A stretch of DNA of 58,277 nucleotides, taken from NCBI GenBank assembly GCA_019117605.1, contig DWZK01000107.1, positions 1-58,277 of the forward strand. Reading direction: 5' to 3'. A program made the translations under genes and the position numbers. The notes below the pieces were generated by a model. That model saw only the letters and a list, made by a program, of their open reading frames with translations. It was not told the DNA's origin and did not search any database. This DNA is from Candidatus Intestinimonas stercoravium. Its GTDB lineage: Bacteria; Bacillota; Clostridia; Oscillospirales; Oscillospiraceae. This document shows positions 40,820 through 49,389 of this stretch, in pieces (position 1 is the stretch's first letter; each line of letters opens with the position of its first letter).

Positions 40820-41680
40820 ATGCTGGTCGAACTGAAGAACACCACCCGGAAGCTCTGCGTCATCGGGGACCCGGTGCTCCACTCCAAGTCCCCCCTGATC
40901 CAGAACGCCCTGATCCGGGCCCTGGGCCTGGACTATATCTATCTGTGCCAGCCGGTGCCCGCCGGCGGGGCGGCCGCCTGGCTGGAGGCGGCCAGGACGG
41001 CGGGCTACGCCGGCTTCAACGCCACCATGCCCCACAAGGAGGCCCTGCTCCCCCTGATGGACGAGCTGGAGGAGGACGCCCGGCTCTACGGCTCGGTGAA
41101 CACGGTGTGCCTGCGGGAGGGCCGTGCCATCGGCTGCAACACCGACGGCGGCGGCTTCCTCCAGGCCCTGCTGGACGCGGGGATGGACCCCCGGGGCCGC
41201 CGGGCGGTGGTGCTGGGGGCGGGGGGCGCGGCCAAGGCCGTGGCCCTGAAGCTGGTGCAGCGGGGGGCCGCCTCGGTGACGGTGTGCAACCGCACCCCGG
41301 AGAAGGCCGCCGCCCTCTGCGCCCACGCCCCCCAGGTGATGCGCCCCGCCGCCTTCGGCCCGGAGACCCTCCGGCGGGAGGCCGGGGCGGCGGATCTGCT
41401 GGTGAACTGCACCTCCCTGGGCATGGCGGGGACCGCCGGGCAGTTCGCCGGCCTGGACTTCCTGGAGGCCCTGCCCCGGGACGGGGCGGTCTTCGACCTC
41501 ATCTACCACCCCGCCGAGACCGCCCTCCTGGCCCGGGCCCGGGCCCTGGGCCGGCCCGCCGCCAACGGCCTGGGCATGCTGATCCACCAGGCGATCCTGG
41601 CCCTGGAGCGGTTCACCGGCCAGGAGCTGGACCGCGCCGCCCTCCGGGCCGTGGCGGAGAGGGCCCTGGAGGAGGGCTGA
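40820..41680 (+). CDS. aroE: Shikimate 5-dehydrogenase
   Basis: A 286-residue AroE that reduces 3-dehydroshikimate with NADPH. The shikimate site is visible in IGDPVLHSKSPLIQN and FNATMPHKEALLPLMDELE (catalytic Lys), with NTVCL and GCNTDGGGFLQAL. The Rossmann motif is VLGAGGAAKAVALKL, followed by VCNRTPEKA; the Asn-Arg pair reads the 2'-phosphate of NADP. The C-terminal NGLGMLIHQAILALERFTG closes the family pattern. It is the last gene of the aro operon and ends just before a duplicated terminator. Confidence 0.95.
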   Translation: MLVELKNTTRKLCVIGDPVLHSKSPLIQNALIRALGLDYIYLCQPVPAGGAAAWLEAARTAGYAGFNATMPHKEALLPLMDELEEDARLYGSVNTVCLREGRAIGCNTDGGGFLQALLDAGMDPRGRRAVVLGAGGAAKAVALKLVQRGAASVTVCNRTPEKAAALCAHAPQVMRPAAFGPETLRREAGAADLLVNCTSLGMAGTAGQFAGLDFLEALPRDGAVFDLIYHPAETALLARARALGRPAANGLGMLIHQAILALERFTGQELDRAALRAVAERALEEG

Positions 41681-41687
41681 GCCCAAA

Positions 41688-41718
41688 AGAGGGCCGCTGC
41701 ATCTTTGCAGCGGCCCTC
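41688..41718. terminator. Terminator hairpin of aroE, copy 1
   Basis: GAGGGCCGCTGCA pairs with TGCAGCGGCCCTC around TCTT. The 31-bp word from 41688 recurs without change at 41880-41910, with a 161-bp element in between. Confidence 0.8.
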
Positions 41719-41879
41719 AGCGTGTCGAAAAAGCCAAGAGACTTTTTCGACACGCTGCCCGACATTTTGACTTGCGTCAAAATGTTCTCGACTGCACGCG
41801 AAAGTGGGGGCTCACCGCCCCCCTTTCACACTATCCCCCCGTTGCTTCTCCACCGTGGTCCCTCTTTTTCGACAGACTG
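41719..41879. mobile_element. Terminator-associated non-coding repeat element, copy 2 (MITE-like, 161 bp)
   Basis: Ends CAGCGTGTCGAAAAAG (from 41718) and CTTTTTCGACAGACTG are inverted repeats matching at 14 of 16 positions. A first hairpin (41719-41756), ACATTTTGAC/GTCAAAATGT (41762-41785), the ACGCGAAAGTGGGGGCTCAC word and TTTCACACTATCCCCCCGTT are shared with copy 1 at 34601-34815; the copy-specific hairpin of copy 1 is absent. It is flanked by perfect 31-bp copies of the local terminator. Confidence 0.85.
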
Positions 41880-41910
41880 AGAGGGCCGCTGCATCTTTGC
41901 AGCGGCCCTC
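41880..41910. terminator. Terminator hairpin, copy 2, serving the rbsK-like gene
   Basis: It is identical to 41688-41718 and lies 3 bp from the stop of the convergent sugar kinase gene. The flanking AAAAG on the left of copy 1 and CTC CTCATTT on the right of copy 2 suggest that the two halves come from one bidirectional terminator. Confidence 0.8.
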
Positions 41911-41913
41911 TCC

Positions 41914-42804
41914 TCATTTGGCCAGGGGGGAGGCCAGCACCTCCGCCAGGGTGGGGATGGACCCGGCGGCGCCGGGGCGGCCCACGGCCAGGGCGCTGGC
42001 CACGGTGGCCAGGCGCAGGGGCGGCAGGGGGGACCCCAGCAGCACCCCCCGGAGGAAGAAGCCGGTGAAGGTGTCCCCGGCGCCGGTGGTGTCCACCGCC
42101 TCCACCTTGCAGGCGGGCTGGAACTGCTCCCCCGCCTCCGAGAGCCACAGGCTCCCCTCCGCCCCCAGGGTCATCACCACCTGGGTGCGGGGATAGCGCT
42201 CCCGCAGCAGCCGCGCGGCCCGGCGGGGCTCCGCCTCTCCGCTGAGGAGGGCCCCCTCCGTCTCGTTGACGAAGAGCCAGGTCACCTTCTCCAGGGGGTA
42301 GGCCGCTACCTTCCCGTCCATGGGGGCGGCGTTGAAGGCGATCCGCAGGCCCCGGCGGGCGGCGGCCTCCATGAGCTCTCCCACCAGGTTGGTCTCGTTC
42401 TGGAAGAGGACCACGTCCTCGGGGGAGAGGAGGTCCAGGGCCCGCTCCCCCTCCTCCAGGGTGAGGGCGGCGTTGGTGCCGGGGTAGATCAGGATGCAGT
42501 TCTGGCCCGCTCCGTCCACCTGGATGACGGCGTGGCCGGTGCTCTGGTCCGGGTCGGTGCGGAGGAGGCGGGTGTCCACCCCGCTCCTCCGCAGCTCCTC
42601 CGCCAGGAAGGCCCCGTCGGGGCCGATCGCCCCGCCGTGCCAGGTCTCCACCCCCGCCCGGGCCAGGGCCACCGACTGGTTGAGCCCCTTCCCGCCGCAG
42701 CCCACCCGGCGGGAGAGGGCGGACCTGGTCTCTCCCGGCCGGACGAAGCGGTCCACCTGATAGACATAGTCGATGTTCAGCGAGCCCAGATCCAGTACCT
42801 TCAT
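41914..42804 (-). CDS. rbsK: PfkB-family sugar kinase (ribokinase-like)
   Basis: A 296-residue ribokinase-type kinase. The N-terminal substrate motif GCGGKGLNQSVALARAG and the C-terminal PfkB signature VDTTGAGDTFTGFFLRG (anion hole and catalytic Asp) are both present. The sugar is probably ribose or a related pentose, but without a neighbouring transporter or regulator this is not certain. The ATG follows AAAGGAGGATG. It is a single gene, convergent with aroE and divergent from lysA. Confidence 0.88.
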   Translation of the reverse strand: MKVLDLGSLNIDYVYQVDRFVRPGETRSALSRRVGCGGKGLNQSVALARAGVETWHGGAIGPDGAFLAEELRRSGVDTRLLRTDPDQSTGHAVIQVDGAGQNCILIYPGTNAALTLEEGERALDLLSPEDVVLFQNETNLVGELMEAAARRGLRIAFNAAPMDGKVAAYPLEKVTWLFVNETEGALLSGEAEPRRAARLLRERYPRTQVVMTLGAEGSLWLSEAGEQFQPACKVEAVDTTGAGDTFTGFFLRGVLLGSPLPPLRLATVASALAVGRPGAAGSIPTLAEVLASPLAK

Positions 42805-42898
42805 GGGACATCCTCCTTTTCACGCGGTCTTCGTGCCTAACAGTATAGCAGGTTTTTCTTCTTTTGGGGACCCTGTCCCGCTTTTTTCCGCCTGCCTG

Positions 42899-42927
42899 TT
42901 GGCATCGGAGGCGGACCGTGGTAGAAT
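42899..42927 (+). promoter_or_regulatory. Promoter of lysA
   Basis: TTGGCA, 17-bp spacer ending in TGG (extended -10), and TAGAAT, about 45 bp before the ATG. No lysine riboswitch is present in this short leader. Confidence 0.75.
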
Positions 42928-42976
42928 GTCAGGCAGAACGAAGGCGCGCAGCCAGACTGCAGATGGAGGGACTGAC

Positions 42977-44275
42977 ATGGAGATCACCAGCAGAGAGGGC
43001 CGTATGTTCATCGAGGGGTGCGGGGCGGAGGACCTGGCCCGCGCCTACGGGACCCCCCTCTACGTATACAGCGAGCCGGACATCGTGGACAAGTGCCGGG
43101 GCATCCGGCGGGAGTTCCTGGACAAGTACGAGGACACCCGGGCGGCCTACGCGGCCAAGGCCTTCTGCACCATGGGCATGGTGAAGCTGGTGGAGCGGGA
43201 GGGGCTGTGCCTGGACGTGGTGTCCGGGGGAGAGCTCTACACCGCCCTTCAGGCGGGCTTCCCCCCGGAGCGCATCGAGTTCAACGGCAACAACAAGCTC
43301 CCCGCCGAGCTGGAGATGGCGGTGGAGGCGGGCATCGGCCGGATCATCGTGGACGGCCTCCAGGAGCTGTCCCTGCTGGAGGGCATCTGCGCGGCCAGGG
43401 GCCGGAAGATGAAGGTCCTCTTCCGGGTGACCCCGGCGGTGGACAGCCACACCCACGCCTATATCTCCACCGGGAAGAAGGACTCCAAGTTCGGCATCCC
43501 CATGGACCCGGAGATCCTCTGGCCCCTGGTGGAGCGGGCCCTCTCCTCCCAGTGGGTGGACTTCCTGGGCTTCCACTTCCATGTGGGCTCCCAGCTCCAC
43601 GAGAACGGCTCCCACCTGGCCGCCCTGGAGACGGTGCTGGACCTGTCCGGGGAGATGTGGCGGCGCTGGAAGCGGCCGGTGCGGGAGCTGAACATCGGGG
43701 GCGGCTTCTCCGCCCGCTACCTGCCCGGCGAGCCCCGGCAGCCCTGGTCCTACTTCCTGGACCCGGTGATGGAGCGGGTGGAGGCCCGCTTCTCCGCCCT
43801 GGGCCTGCCCCGCCCGGCGGTGGTGATCGAGCCCGGGCGCAGCATCGTGGCCGAGGCGGGCCTCACCCTCTACACCGTGGGCAGCGTCAAGGACATCCCC
43901 GGGGTGCGGAAGTACGTCTCGGTGGACGGGGGCATGACCGACAACATCCGCCCCGCCCTCTACCAGGCGGCCTACACCGTGGCCGCCGCCACCCGGATGG
44001 ACGAGGCCGCCCGGGAGACGGTGACCGTCTGCGGCAAGTGCTGCGAGTCCGGGGACATCCTGGCCCGGGACGTGTCCCTCCCCCCGGTGGAGGCCGGGGA
44101 CCTGCTGGCGGTGTACACCACCGGGGCCTACGGCTACTCCATGGCCAGCAACTACAACAGCAATCCCATCCCCGCCGCCGTGCTGGTGAAGGAGGGCCGG
44201 GCGGAGGTGCTGGTCCGGCGGCAGAGCTACGCCGACATGACCGCCCTCCAGGAGATCCCCCCCTCCCTCCGCTGA
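42977..44275 (+). CDS. lysA: Diaminopimelate decarboxylase
   Basis: A 432-residue fold-type III PLP enzyme, last step of lysine synthesis. The PLP lysine is K61 (YAAKAFCT); GFHFHVGSQL and ELNIGGGFSARYLPGE bind the cofactor phosphate; EPGRSIVAEAG, the CGKCCESGD active-site Cys from the partner subunit, and the YTTGAYGYSMASNYNSNP end are all typical. GGAGGG precedes the ATG. It stands alone between its promoter and terminator, next to the MurE/kinase fusion gene. Confidence 0.94.
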   Translation: MEITSREGRMFIEGCGAEDLARAYGTPLYVYSEPDIVDKCRGIRREFLDKYEDTRAAYAAKAFCTMGMVKLVEREGLCLDVVSGGELYTALQAGFPPERIEFNGNNKLPAELEMAVEAGIGRIIVDGLQELSLLEGICAARGRKMKVLFRVTPAVDSHTHAYISTGKKDSKFGIPMDPEILWPLVERALSSQWVDFLGFHFHVGSQLHENGSHLAALETVLDLSGEMWRRWKRPVRELNIGGGFSARYLPGEPRQPWSYFLDPVMERVEARFSALGLPRPAVVIEPGRSIVAEAGLTLYTVGSVKDIPGVRKYVSVDGGMTDNIRPALYQAAYTVAAATRMDEAARETVTVCGKCCESGDILARDVSLPPVEAGDLLAVYTTGAYGYSMASNYNSNPIPAAVLVKEGRAEVLVRRQSYADMTALQEIPPSLR

Positions 44276-44299
44276 GCGCCCGGGGGCTGGCGGGACCGG

Positions 44300-44332
44300 A
44301 GCGGGCACCCGCGGCGGGTGCCCGCTCTTTCC
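44300..44332 (+). terminator. Intrinsic terminator of lysA
   Basis: GAGCGGGCACCC pairs with GGGTGCCCGCTC around GCGGC, followed by TTTCCTT. Confidence 0.85.
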
Positions 44333-44414
44333 TTCCGTCCCGCCCTCCGGGGGGAAGATGGGCGGCCCCGGTCCCATAAAAGGCCCTCCCGCCCCCGGAT
44401 CCCGCCGTTCCCGC

Positions 44415-44442
44415 TTTACACCCGCGCCAAATGTGATATAGT
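44415..44442 (+). promoter_or_regulatory. Promoter of the MurE/kinase fusion
   Basis: TTTACA, 16-bp spacer ending in TGA (extended -10), TATAGT. The leader of about 115 bases holds two small hairpins: GGGAGGGA/TCCCTCCC at 44467-44485 and CAGGG/CCCTG at 44506-44520. No known riboswitch fits. Confidence 0.7.
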
Positions 44443-44565
44443 ATTCGGTAGCTTTTTTCGCCCGCCGGGAGGGATGGTCCCTCCCAAAAGTGGGCAGGAT
44501 CATATCAGGGACACGCCCTGGAGAGAAAGTACCCCCCGCCCGGCGGGGGAGAGAGGTGACATATC

Positions 44566-46947
44566 ATGGATCTACCCATCCGCCCACTGGGCGACTACTG
44601 GCAGCTGCTGCAGAAGGAGGGGCTGCTCTCCTCGGACGCGCCCCTGCCCGCGGCCCTGCTCTCCAGGCCGGTGCGGCTGGTGTCCTGCGACTCCCAGAAC
44701 GTGGGGCCGGACACCCTGTTCATCGTGAAGGGGGCCCACTTCAAGGGCCGGTACCTGGCCGACGCCCTGGCCCGGGGGGCCTTCGTCTACCTGGCCGACC
44801 GGCCCTGGGAGGAGGCGGGGGACGCCCCCTGCCTGCTGGTCTCCGACGTGCGGCGGGCCATGGCCCTGCTGGCCGACTTCTACTACGACCACCCCAGTGG
44901 GAAGCTCTCCGTGGTGGGCATCACCGGTACGAAGGGGAAAAGTTCCACCACATATTACCTCAAGTATATCTTCGACGAGTATCTCGCCTCTAAGAAGAAG
45001 CCGGAGAGCGGGGTGATCTCCTCCATCGACACCTACGACGGGGTGGAGCGGTTCGAGTCCCACCTCACCACGCCGGAGCCCCTGGACCTCCAGCGGCACT
45101 TCGCCAACGCCGCCGCCGCGGGGATGGAGTACCTGACCATGGAGGTCTCCTCCCAGGCCCTGAAGTACGACCGGATGGACCGGGTGGACCTGTCGGCGGC
45201 GGTGTTCCTCAACATCGGCTACGACCACATCTCCCCCATCGAGCACCCGGACTTCGAGGACTACTTCGCCTCCAAGCTGAAGATCTTCGCCCACGCCCCC
45301 CTGGCGGTGGTGAACCTGGACACCGACCGGGCGGAGCGGGTGCTGGACGCGGCCCAGGAGGGGGCCGGCCGGATCATCACCTTCTCGGAGCGGGATCCGG
45401 CGGCCGCCGTCACCGCCTCCCATGTGCGCAAGCAGGGCCGGGACATCCTCTTCCGGGTGCGCACCCCCCGCTTCAGCCGGGAGTTCCGGCTGACCATGCC
45501 CGGCCTCTTCAACGTGCAGAACGCCCTGGCCGCCATCGCCGTGTGCGAGGGGCTGGGCATCCCGGAGCAGTGCATCTATGTGGGCCTCATGAAGGCCCGG
45601 GTGCCCGGGCGGATGGAGGTGTACCAGAACGCCGACGGCCGGATCACCGCCATCGTGGACTACGCCCACAACCGCCTGAGCTTCGAGAAGCTCTTCCAGT
45701 CGGTGAAGGCGGAGTACCCGGGCCAGCGGGTGACGATCGTCTTCGGCTGCCCGGGGAAGAAGGCCCTGGACCGGCGGAAGGACCTCTCCGAGATCGCGGC
45801 AAAATATGCCGACAAAGTCATCCTCACCGAGGAGGACGCCGGGGAGGAGGACGTGCTGGACATCTGCCGGGAGATGGCCGCCCACATCGCCCCCACGGGC
45901 CGGGACTACTCCATCGAGCCCGACCGGGGGGAGGCCATCCGCATGGCGGTGATGGACGTGGAGGGCCCCACGGTGCTCCTGATCACCGGCAAGGGGGCGG
46001 AGACCCGGCAGAAGCGGGGCACCGCCTACATCGACTGCCCCTCCGACGTGGAGTATGTCCAGCGCTGGCTCCACGAGTACGACGTGTCCCACCGGCTCGA
46101 CGGCATGGAGAAGGTGCTGGGCCTGCTGGACACCCTGCCCCGGCTGGCCCAGAGCGCCGGGAAGACCATGGTGCTCAAGTACGGCGGCTCCGCCTGGGGG
46201 GAGAACGGGGCGGTGGACTCCATCCTCCGGGACGTGGCCGCCCTCCAGATGGCGGGGGTCCGGGTGGTGCTGGTCCACGGCGGCGGCAAGAGCATCAGCG
46301 GCTGGCTGCGGCGCATGGGGGAGGAGCCCGTGTTCCGGGACGGCTACCGGGTCACCGACGGCACCGCCATGGCGGTGTCCGAGATGGTCCTCTCCGGAGA
46401 GGTGAACAAGCAGATCGTCATGGCCCTCCGGGGCCTGGGGGTGAAGGCCGCCGGCGTCTCCGGCAAGGACGGGGGCATCCTCACCGCCCGGCAGAAGGAC
46501 CCGGAGCTGGGCCGGGTGGGGGAGATCGTCTCCGCCGGCGGCGAGCTCATCGAGCTGCTCCTCTCCGGGGGCTATGTGCCCGTGATCTCCCCCATCGCCG
46601 CCGGGGAGGACGGCGGGAGCTTCAACTGCAACGCCGACGACGCCGCCTGCGCCGTGGCCGTGGCCATGGGGGCGGACCGGCTGGTCTACCTCACCGACGT
46701 GGACGGCATCCGCATCGACCGGAACAACGCCAAGACCGCCGTGTCCTCCATGACCGCCTCTGAGGCCCGGGAGCTGCTGGAGAGCGGCCTCATCCAGGGG
46801 GGGATGGTCCCCAAGCTGCGCAGCTGCCTCCAGGCCCTGGAGGGCGGCGTGGGCCGCACGGCGATCCTGGACGGCCGCACCGACCATGTGCTGCTGCTGG
46901 ACGCGGTGTCCGGCCAGACCATGGGCACCGCCATCGTCAGGGACTGA
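44566..46947 (+). CDS. Fusion of a MurE-like Mur ligase with an acetylglutamate kinase-like domain
   Basis: A 793-residue two-domain protein in one uninterrupted frame. Residues 1-~505 are a Mur ligase of the MurE type: CDSQNVGPDTLFIVKG, Walker A GTKGKSS (121-127), TMEVSSQALKYDR, NIGYDHISPIEHPDFEDYFASK, PGLFNVQNALAAIAV, VDYAHNRLSFEKL and ITGKGAETRQKRG. The usual amino-acid-selecting DNPR (DAP) or D-x-P-A/N (Lys) motif is replaced by EEDA at 422-425, so the amino acid added is unclear. Residues ~532-793 are an ArgB-type amino acid kinase: KYGGSAW (K538), VHGGGKSISGWL, FRDGYRVTDG, FNCNADDAA, YLTDVDGI and QGGMVPKL. GAGAGGTGA precedes the ATG. Neighbour lysA uses DAP. Confidence 0.88.
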   Translation: MDLPIRPLGDYWQLLQKEGLLSSDAPLPAALLSRPVRLVSCDSQNVGPDTLFIVKGAHFKGRYLADALARGAFVYLADRPWEEAGDAPCLLVSDVRRAMALLADFYYDHPSGKLSVVGITGTKGKSSTTYYLKYIFDEYLASKKKPESGVISSIDTYDGVERFESHLTTPEPLDLQRHFANAAAAGMEYLTMEVSSQALKYDRMDRVDLSAAVFLNIGYDHISPIEHPDFEDYFASKLKIFAHAPLAVVNLDTDRAERVLDAAQEGAGRIITFSERDPAAAVTASHVRKQGRDILFRVRTPRFSREFRLTMPGLFNVQNALAAIAVCEGLGIPEQCIYVGLMKARVPGRMEVYQNADGRITAIVDYAHNRLSFEKLFQSVKAEYPGQRVTIVFGCPGKKALDRRKDLSEIAAKYADKVILTEEDAGEEDVLDICREMAAHIAPTGRDYSIEPDRGEAIRMAVMDVEGPTVLLITGKGAETRQKRGTAYIDCPSDVEYVQRWLHEYDVSHRLDGMEKVLGLLDTLPRLAQSAGKTMVLKYGGSAWGENGAVDSILRDVAALQMAGVRVVLVHGGGKSISGWLRRMGEEPVFRDGYRVTDGTAMAVSEMVLSGEVNKQIVMALRGLGVKAAGVSGKDGGILTARQKDPELGRVGEIVSAGGELIELLLSGGYVPVISPIAAGEDGGSFNCNADDAACAVAVAMGADRLVYLTDVDGIRIDRNNAKTAVSSMTASEARELLESGLIQGGMVPKLRSCLQALEGGVGRTAILDGRTDHVLLLDAVSGQTMGTAIVRD

Positions 46948-46997
46948 CAGGGCTCCACGGGGCGCGGGCCCCAATACGAAGGAGATAAGAGGTCATT

Positions 46998-48260
46998 ATG
47001 AGAGAAGGATACAGCATCGAGACCCTGCCCAACGGCGTCCGTCTGGCCATCGAGCCGGTGCCCGCCGTCCGCTCCGCCTCTCTGGGCATCTGGGTGGGCA
47101 CCGGCTCCCGCCACGAGAAAGAGGAGGAGGGGGGCGCGGCCCACTTCATCGAGCACATGGTGTTCAAGGGCACCGGCCGCCGGAGCGCCCAGCAGCTGGC
47201 CCAGGAGATGGACGCCATCGGCGGCCAGGTCAACGCCTACACCACCAAGGAGCACACCTGCTTCTACGCCCGCAGCCTGGACGAGCACCTGGACCGGGCC
47301 ATGGACATGCTCTGCGACATGGTCTTCTGCTCCCGCTTCGACGAGGAGGACGTGGCCACCGAGCGGGGGGTGATCCTGGAGGAGATCGGCATGTACGAGG
47401 ACAACCCGGAGGACATGTGCGCCGAGCGGCTCATGGCCGGGGTATACGCCGGCACCCCCCTGGGCCGCCCGATCCTGGGCCGCCGGGAGACCCTGGAGAA
47501 GATGACGGGGGCCTGGCTCCGGGACTATATGCGGGCCCACTACCTGCCCGGGGACATCGTGGTCGCCCTGGCGGGCAGCTTCCCCCCCGTCATCGTGGAG
47601 GAGCTCAAGGCCCGGTTCTCCGGCCTCACCGGCGGCAAAGCCCCCCAGCCCGCCCCCGTGTCCTACGTCCCCGCCGTCACCGTGAAGGAGAAGGCCATCG
47701 AGCAGAACCACCTGACCCTGGCCTTCCCCGGCCTGCCCTACGGCCACCCCAAGCGCTTCGCCTTCCAGCTCCTCTCCTCCATGCTGGGGGGCGGCATGTC
47801 CTCCCGGCTGTGGCAGGAGGTCCGGGAGAAGCGGGGCCTCTGCTACTCGATCTACTCCTACGGCGCGGGACACGCGGAGACCGGCGTCTTCGCCGTCTAC
47901 ACCGCCCTGAGCAGGGAGACCGAGGGGCAGGCCCTGGACACCATCTGCGGCGTGGTGCGTGACTTCGCGGCCCACGGCCCCACCCAGGAGGAGCTGGACC
48001 GGGCCCGGGAGCTCTCCAAGGCCAACGTGCTCATGGGCCTGGAGTCCACCCAGTCCCGGATGAGCTCCCTGGGCCGGGGGACCCTCCTCCAGGGCCGCCC
48101 CCTCACCACCCAGGAGGTCATCGACGCCTACGACGCCGTCACCGTGGAGGAGGTCCGGGACCTGGCTCAGTCCCTCTTCGACTTCCGGCAGGCCTCCCTC
48201 TCCGCCGTGGGGCGGGTGGGGGACGAGGAGAGCTACCGCCGCGCCATCGGACAGCTGTGA
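46998..48260 (+). CDS. M16-family zinc peptidase
   Basis: A 420-residue processing-peptidase-like protein. The inverted zinc motif HFIEH is H49-H53, with a downstream Glu ligand in TERGVILEEIGMYEDNPED. The inactive-like second half contains FPGLPYGHPKRFAFQLLSSMLGGGMSSRLWQEVREKRGLCYSIYS. This is the Bacillus MlpA/YmxG type; its substrates are unknown. It follows the fusion gene by 50 bp and probably shares its transcript. A bidirectional terminator comes next. Confidence 0.9.
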   Translation: MREGYSIETLPNGVRLAIEPVPAVRSASLGIWVGTGSRHEKEEEGGAAHFIEHMVFKGTGRRSAQQLAQEMDAIGGQVNAYTTKEHTCFYARSLDEHLDRAMDMLCDMVFCSRFDEEDVATERGVILEEIGMYEDNPEDMCAERLMAGVYAGTPLGRPILGRRETLEKMTGAWLRDYMRAHYLPGDIVVALAGSFPPVIVEELKARFSGLTGGKAPQPAPVSYVPAVTVKEKAIEQNHLTLAFPGLPYGHPKRFAFQLLSSMLGGGMSSRLWQEVREKRGLCYSIYSYGAGHAETGVFAVYTALSRETEGQALDTICGVVRDFAAHGPTQEELDRARELSKANVLMGLESTQSRMSSLGRGTLLQGRPLTTQEVIDAYDAVTVEEVRDLAQSLFDFRQASLSAVGRVGDEESYRRAIGQL

Positions 48261-48278
48261 GCCCCGCCCCGAAATACA

Positions 48279-48312
48279 GAAAAACGGCCCGCCGTCAGGC
48301 GGGCCGTTCTCT
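48279..48312. terminator. Bidirectional terminator between the M16 peptidase and mnmA
   Basis: AACGGCCCGCC pairs with GGCGGGCCGTT around GTCA, with A-rich sequence on the left and T-rich on the right, serving both convergent genes. Confidence 0.85.
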
Positions 48313-48336
48313 TTCCCTCTTTTCCCTCGTCCCTCT

Positions 48337-49389
48337 TCAGTCGGGCGGGGCGTCCTGCTCCCGGGCGCTGCCCTCGATCCAGGCGCTGCCCGCCACCACG
48401 TCTCCCTGGTAGAACACCGCCAGCTGTCCCGGTGTGGGGGCCCGGGCGGGGCGCTTGAGCCGCACCTCCACCTTGCCCAGGCCGCTGGGGAGGACCGTGC
48501 CCTCTGTCTCCGTGCGGGAGTGGCGGAGGCGGACGGTGACCTCCATGGGCCCGGTCAGGTCGTCCACCGCCAGCCAGTTGGGCCGGCTGCACAGCACCCG
48601 GGAGGCCATGAGGTCGCTGCCGTCGGAGAGGACGACGGTGCCCTCCCCGGGCCGGATGTCGGTCACATAGTACCGGTGGGGGCCTGAGACCCCCAGTCCC
48701 CGGCCCTGGCCCAGGGTGTAGTGGTGGATGCCCCGGTGGCGGCCCAGCACGTTCCCCTCCCGGTCCACGAAGTCCCCGGGGGGCGGGGGCGTCTCCACCC
48801 GCCGGTCCAGCCAGGCGGCGTAGTCCCCGTTGGGGATGAAGCAGATCTCCATGGAGTCCGGCTTGTGGGCCACGGGCAGGCCCATCTCCTCCGCCAGGGC
48901 CCGGACCTCCGCCTTCTCATAGTTCCCCAGGGGGAAGAGGGTGCGGCGGAGGAGATCCGGGGTGAGCCGGGCGAGCATATAGGACTGGTCGTTGGCGGGG
49001 CGGCCCTTCCGCAGGAGCACCCGGCCCCCGGGGCCGTGGGAGATCCGGGCGTAGTGGCCGGTGGCCACATGCTCCGCCCCGGCCTCTCCGGCGGCGCTCA
49101 GCAGGGCGGGGAACTTCACCAGGGGATTGCACCGGGCGCAGGGCAGGGGGGTCCGGCCCGCCAGGTACTCCCGGGCGAAGTCCTGGCACACATAGTGCTC
49201 CAGGGCCGCCCGGATATCCACCGTGCGGAAGGGGAGCCCCAGGAAGTCGGCCATGGCGGCGGCGTCCTCGCCCCCTCCCAGGCCGATATCCAGCCAGGCG
49301 CAGCTCACGTCGTAGTTCTCCCGCAGCAGGGCGGCGGCCACGGCGGAATCCACTCCGCCGGACAGGCCCAGCATGACTTTCGGCTTCAT
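48337..49389 (-). CDS. mnmA: tRNA-specific 2-thiouridylase MnmA
   Basis: A 350-residue MnmA that puts sulfur on U34 of tRNAs for Lys, Glu and Gln. The PP-loop is GLSGGVDSAVAAALL at the N-terminus, the nucleophile Cys is C87 in CARCNPLVKF and the second catalytic Cys is C183 in MEICFIP. GQGRGLGVSGPHRYYV belongs to the tRNA-binding middle part. The extra Cys at 84 makes a CxxC, which in some MnmA enzymes holds an Fe-S cluster. It overlaps the GNAT gene upstream by four bases. Confidence 0.94.
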   Translation of the reverse strand: MKPKVMLGLSGGVDSAVAAALLRENYDVSCAWLDIGLGGGEDAAAMADFLGLPFRTVDIRAALEHYVCQDFAREYLAGRTPLPCARCNPLVKFPALLSAAGEAGAEHVATGHYARISHGPGGRVLLRKGRPANDQSYMLARLTPDLLRRTLFPLGNYEKAEVRALAEEMGLPVAHKPDSMEICFIPNGDYAAWLDRRVETPPPPGDFVDREGNVLGRHRGIHHYTLGQGRGLGVSGPHRYYVTDIRPGEGTVVLSDGSDLMASRVLCSRPNWLAVDDLTGPMEVTVRLRHSRTETEGTVLPSGLGKVEVRLKRPARAPTPGQLAVFYQGDVVAGSAWIEGSAREQDAPPD

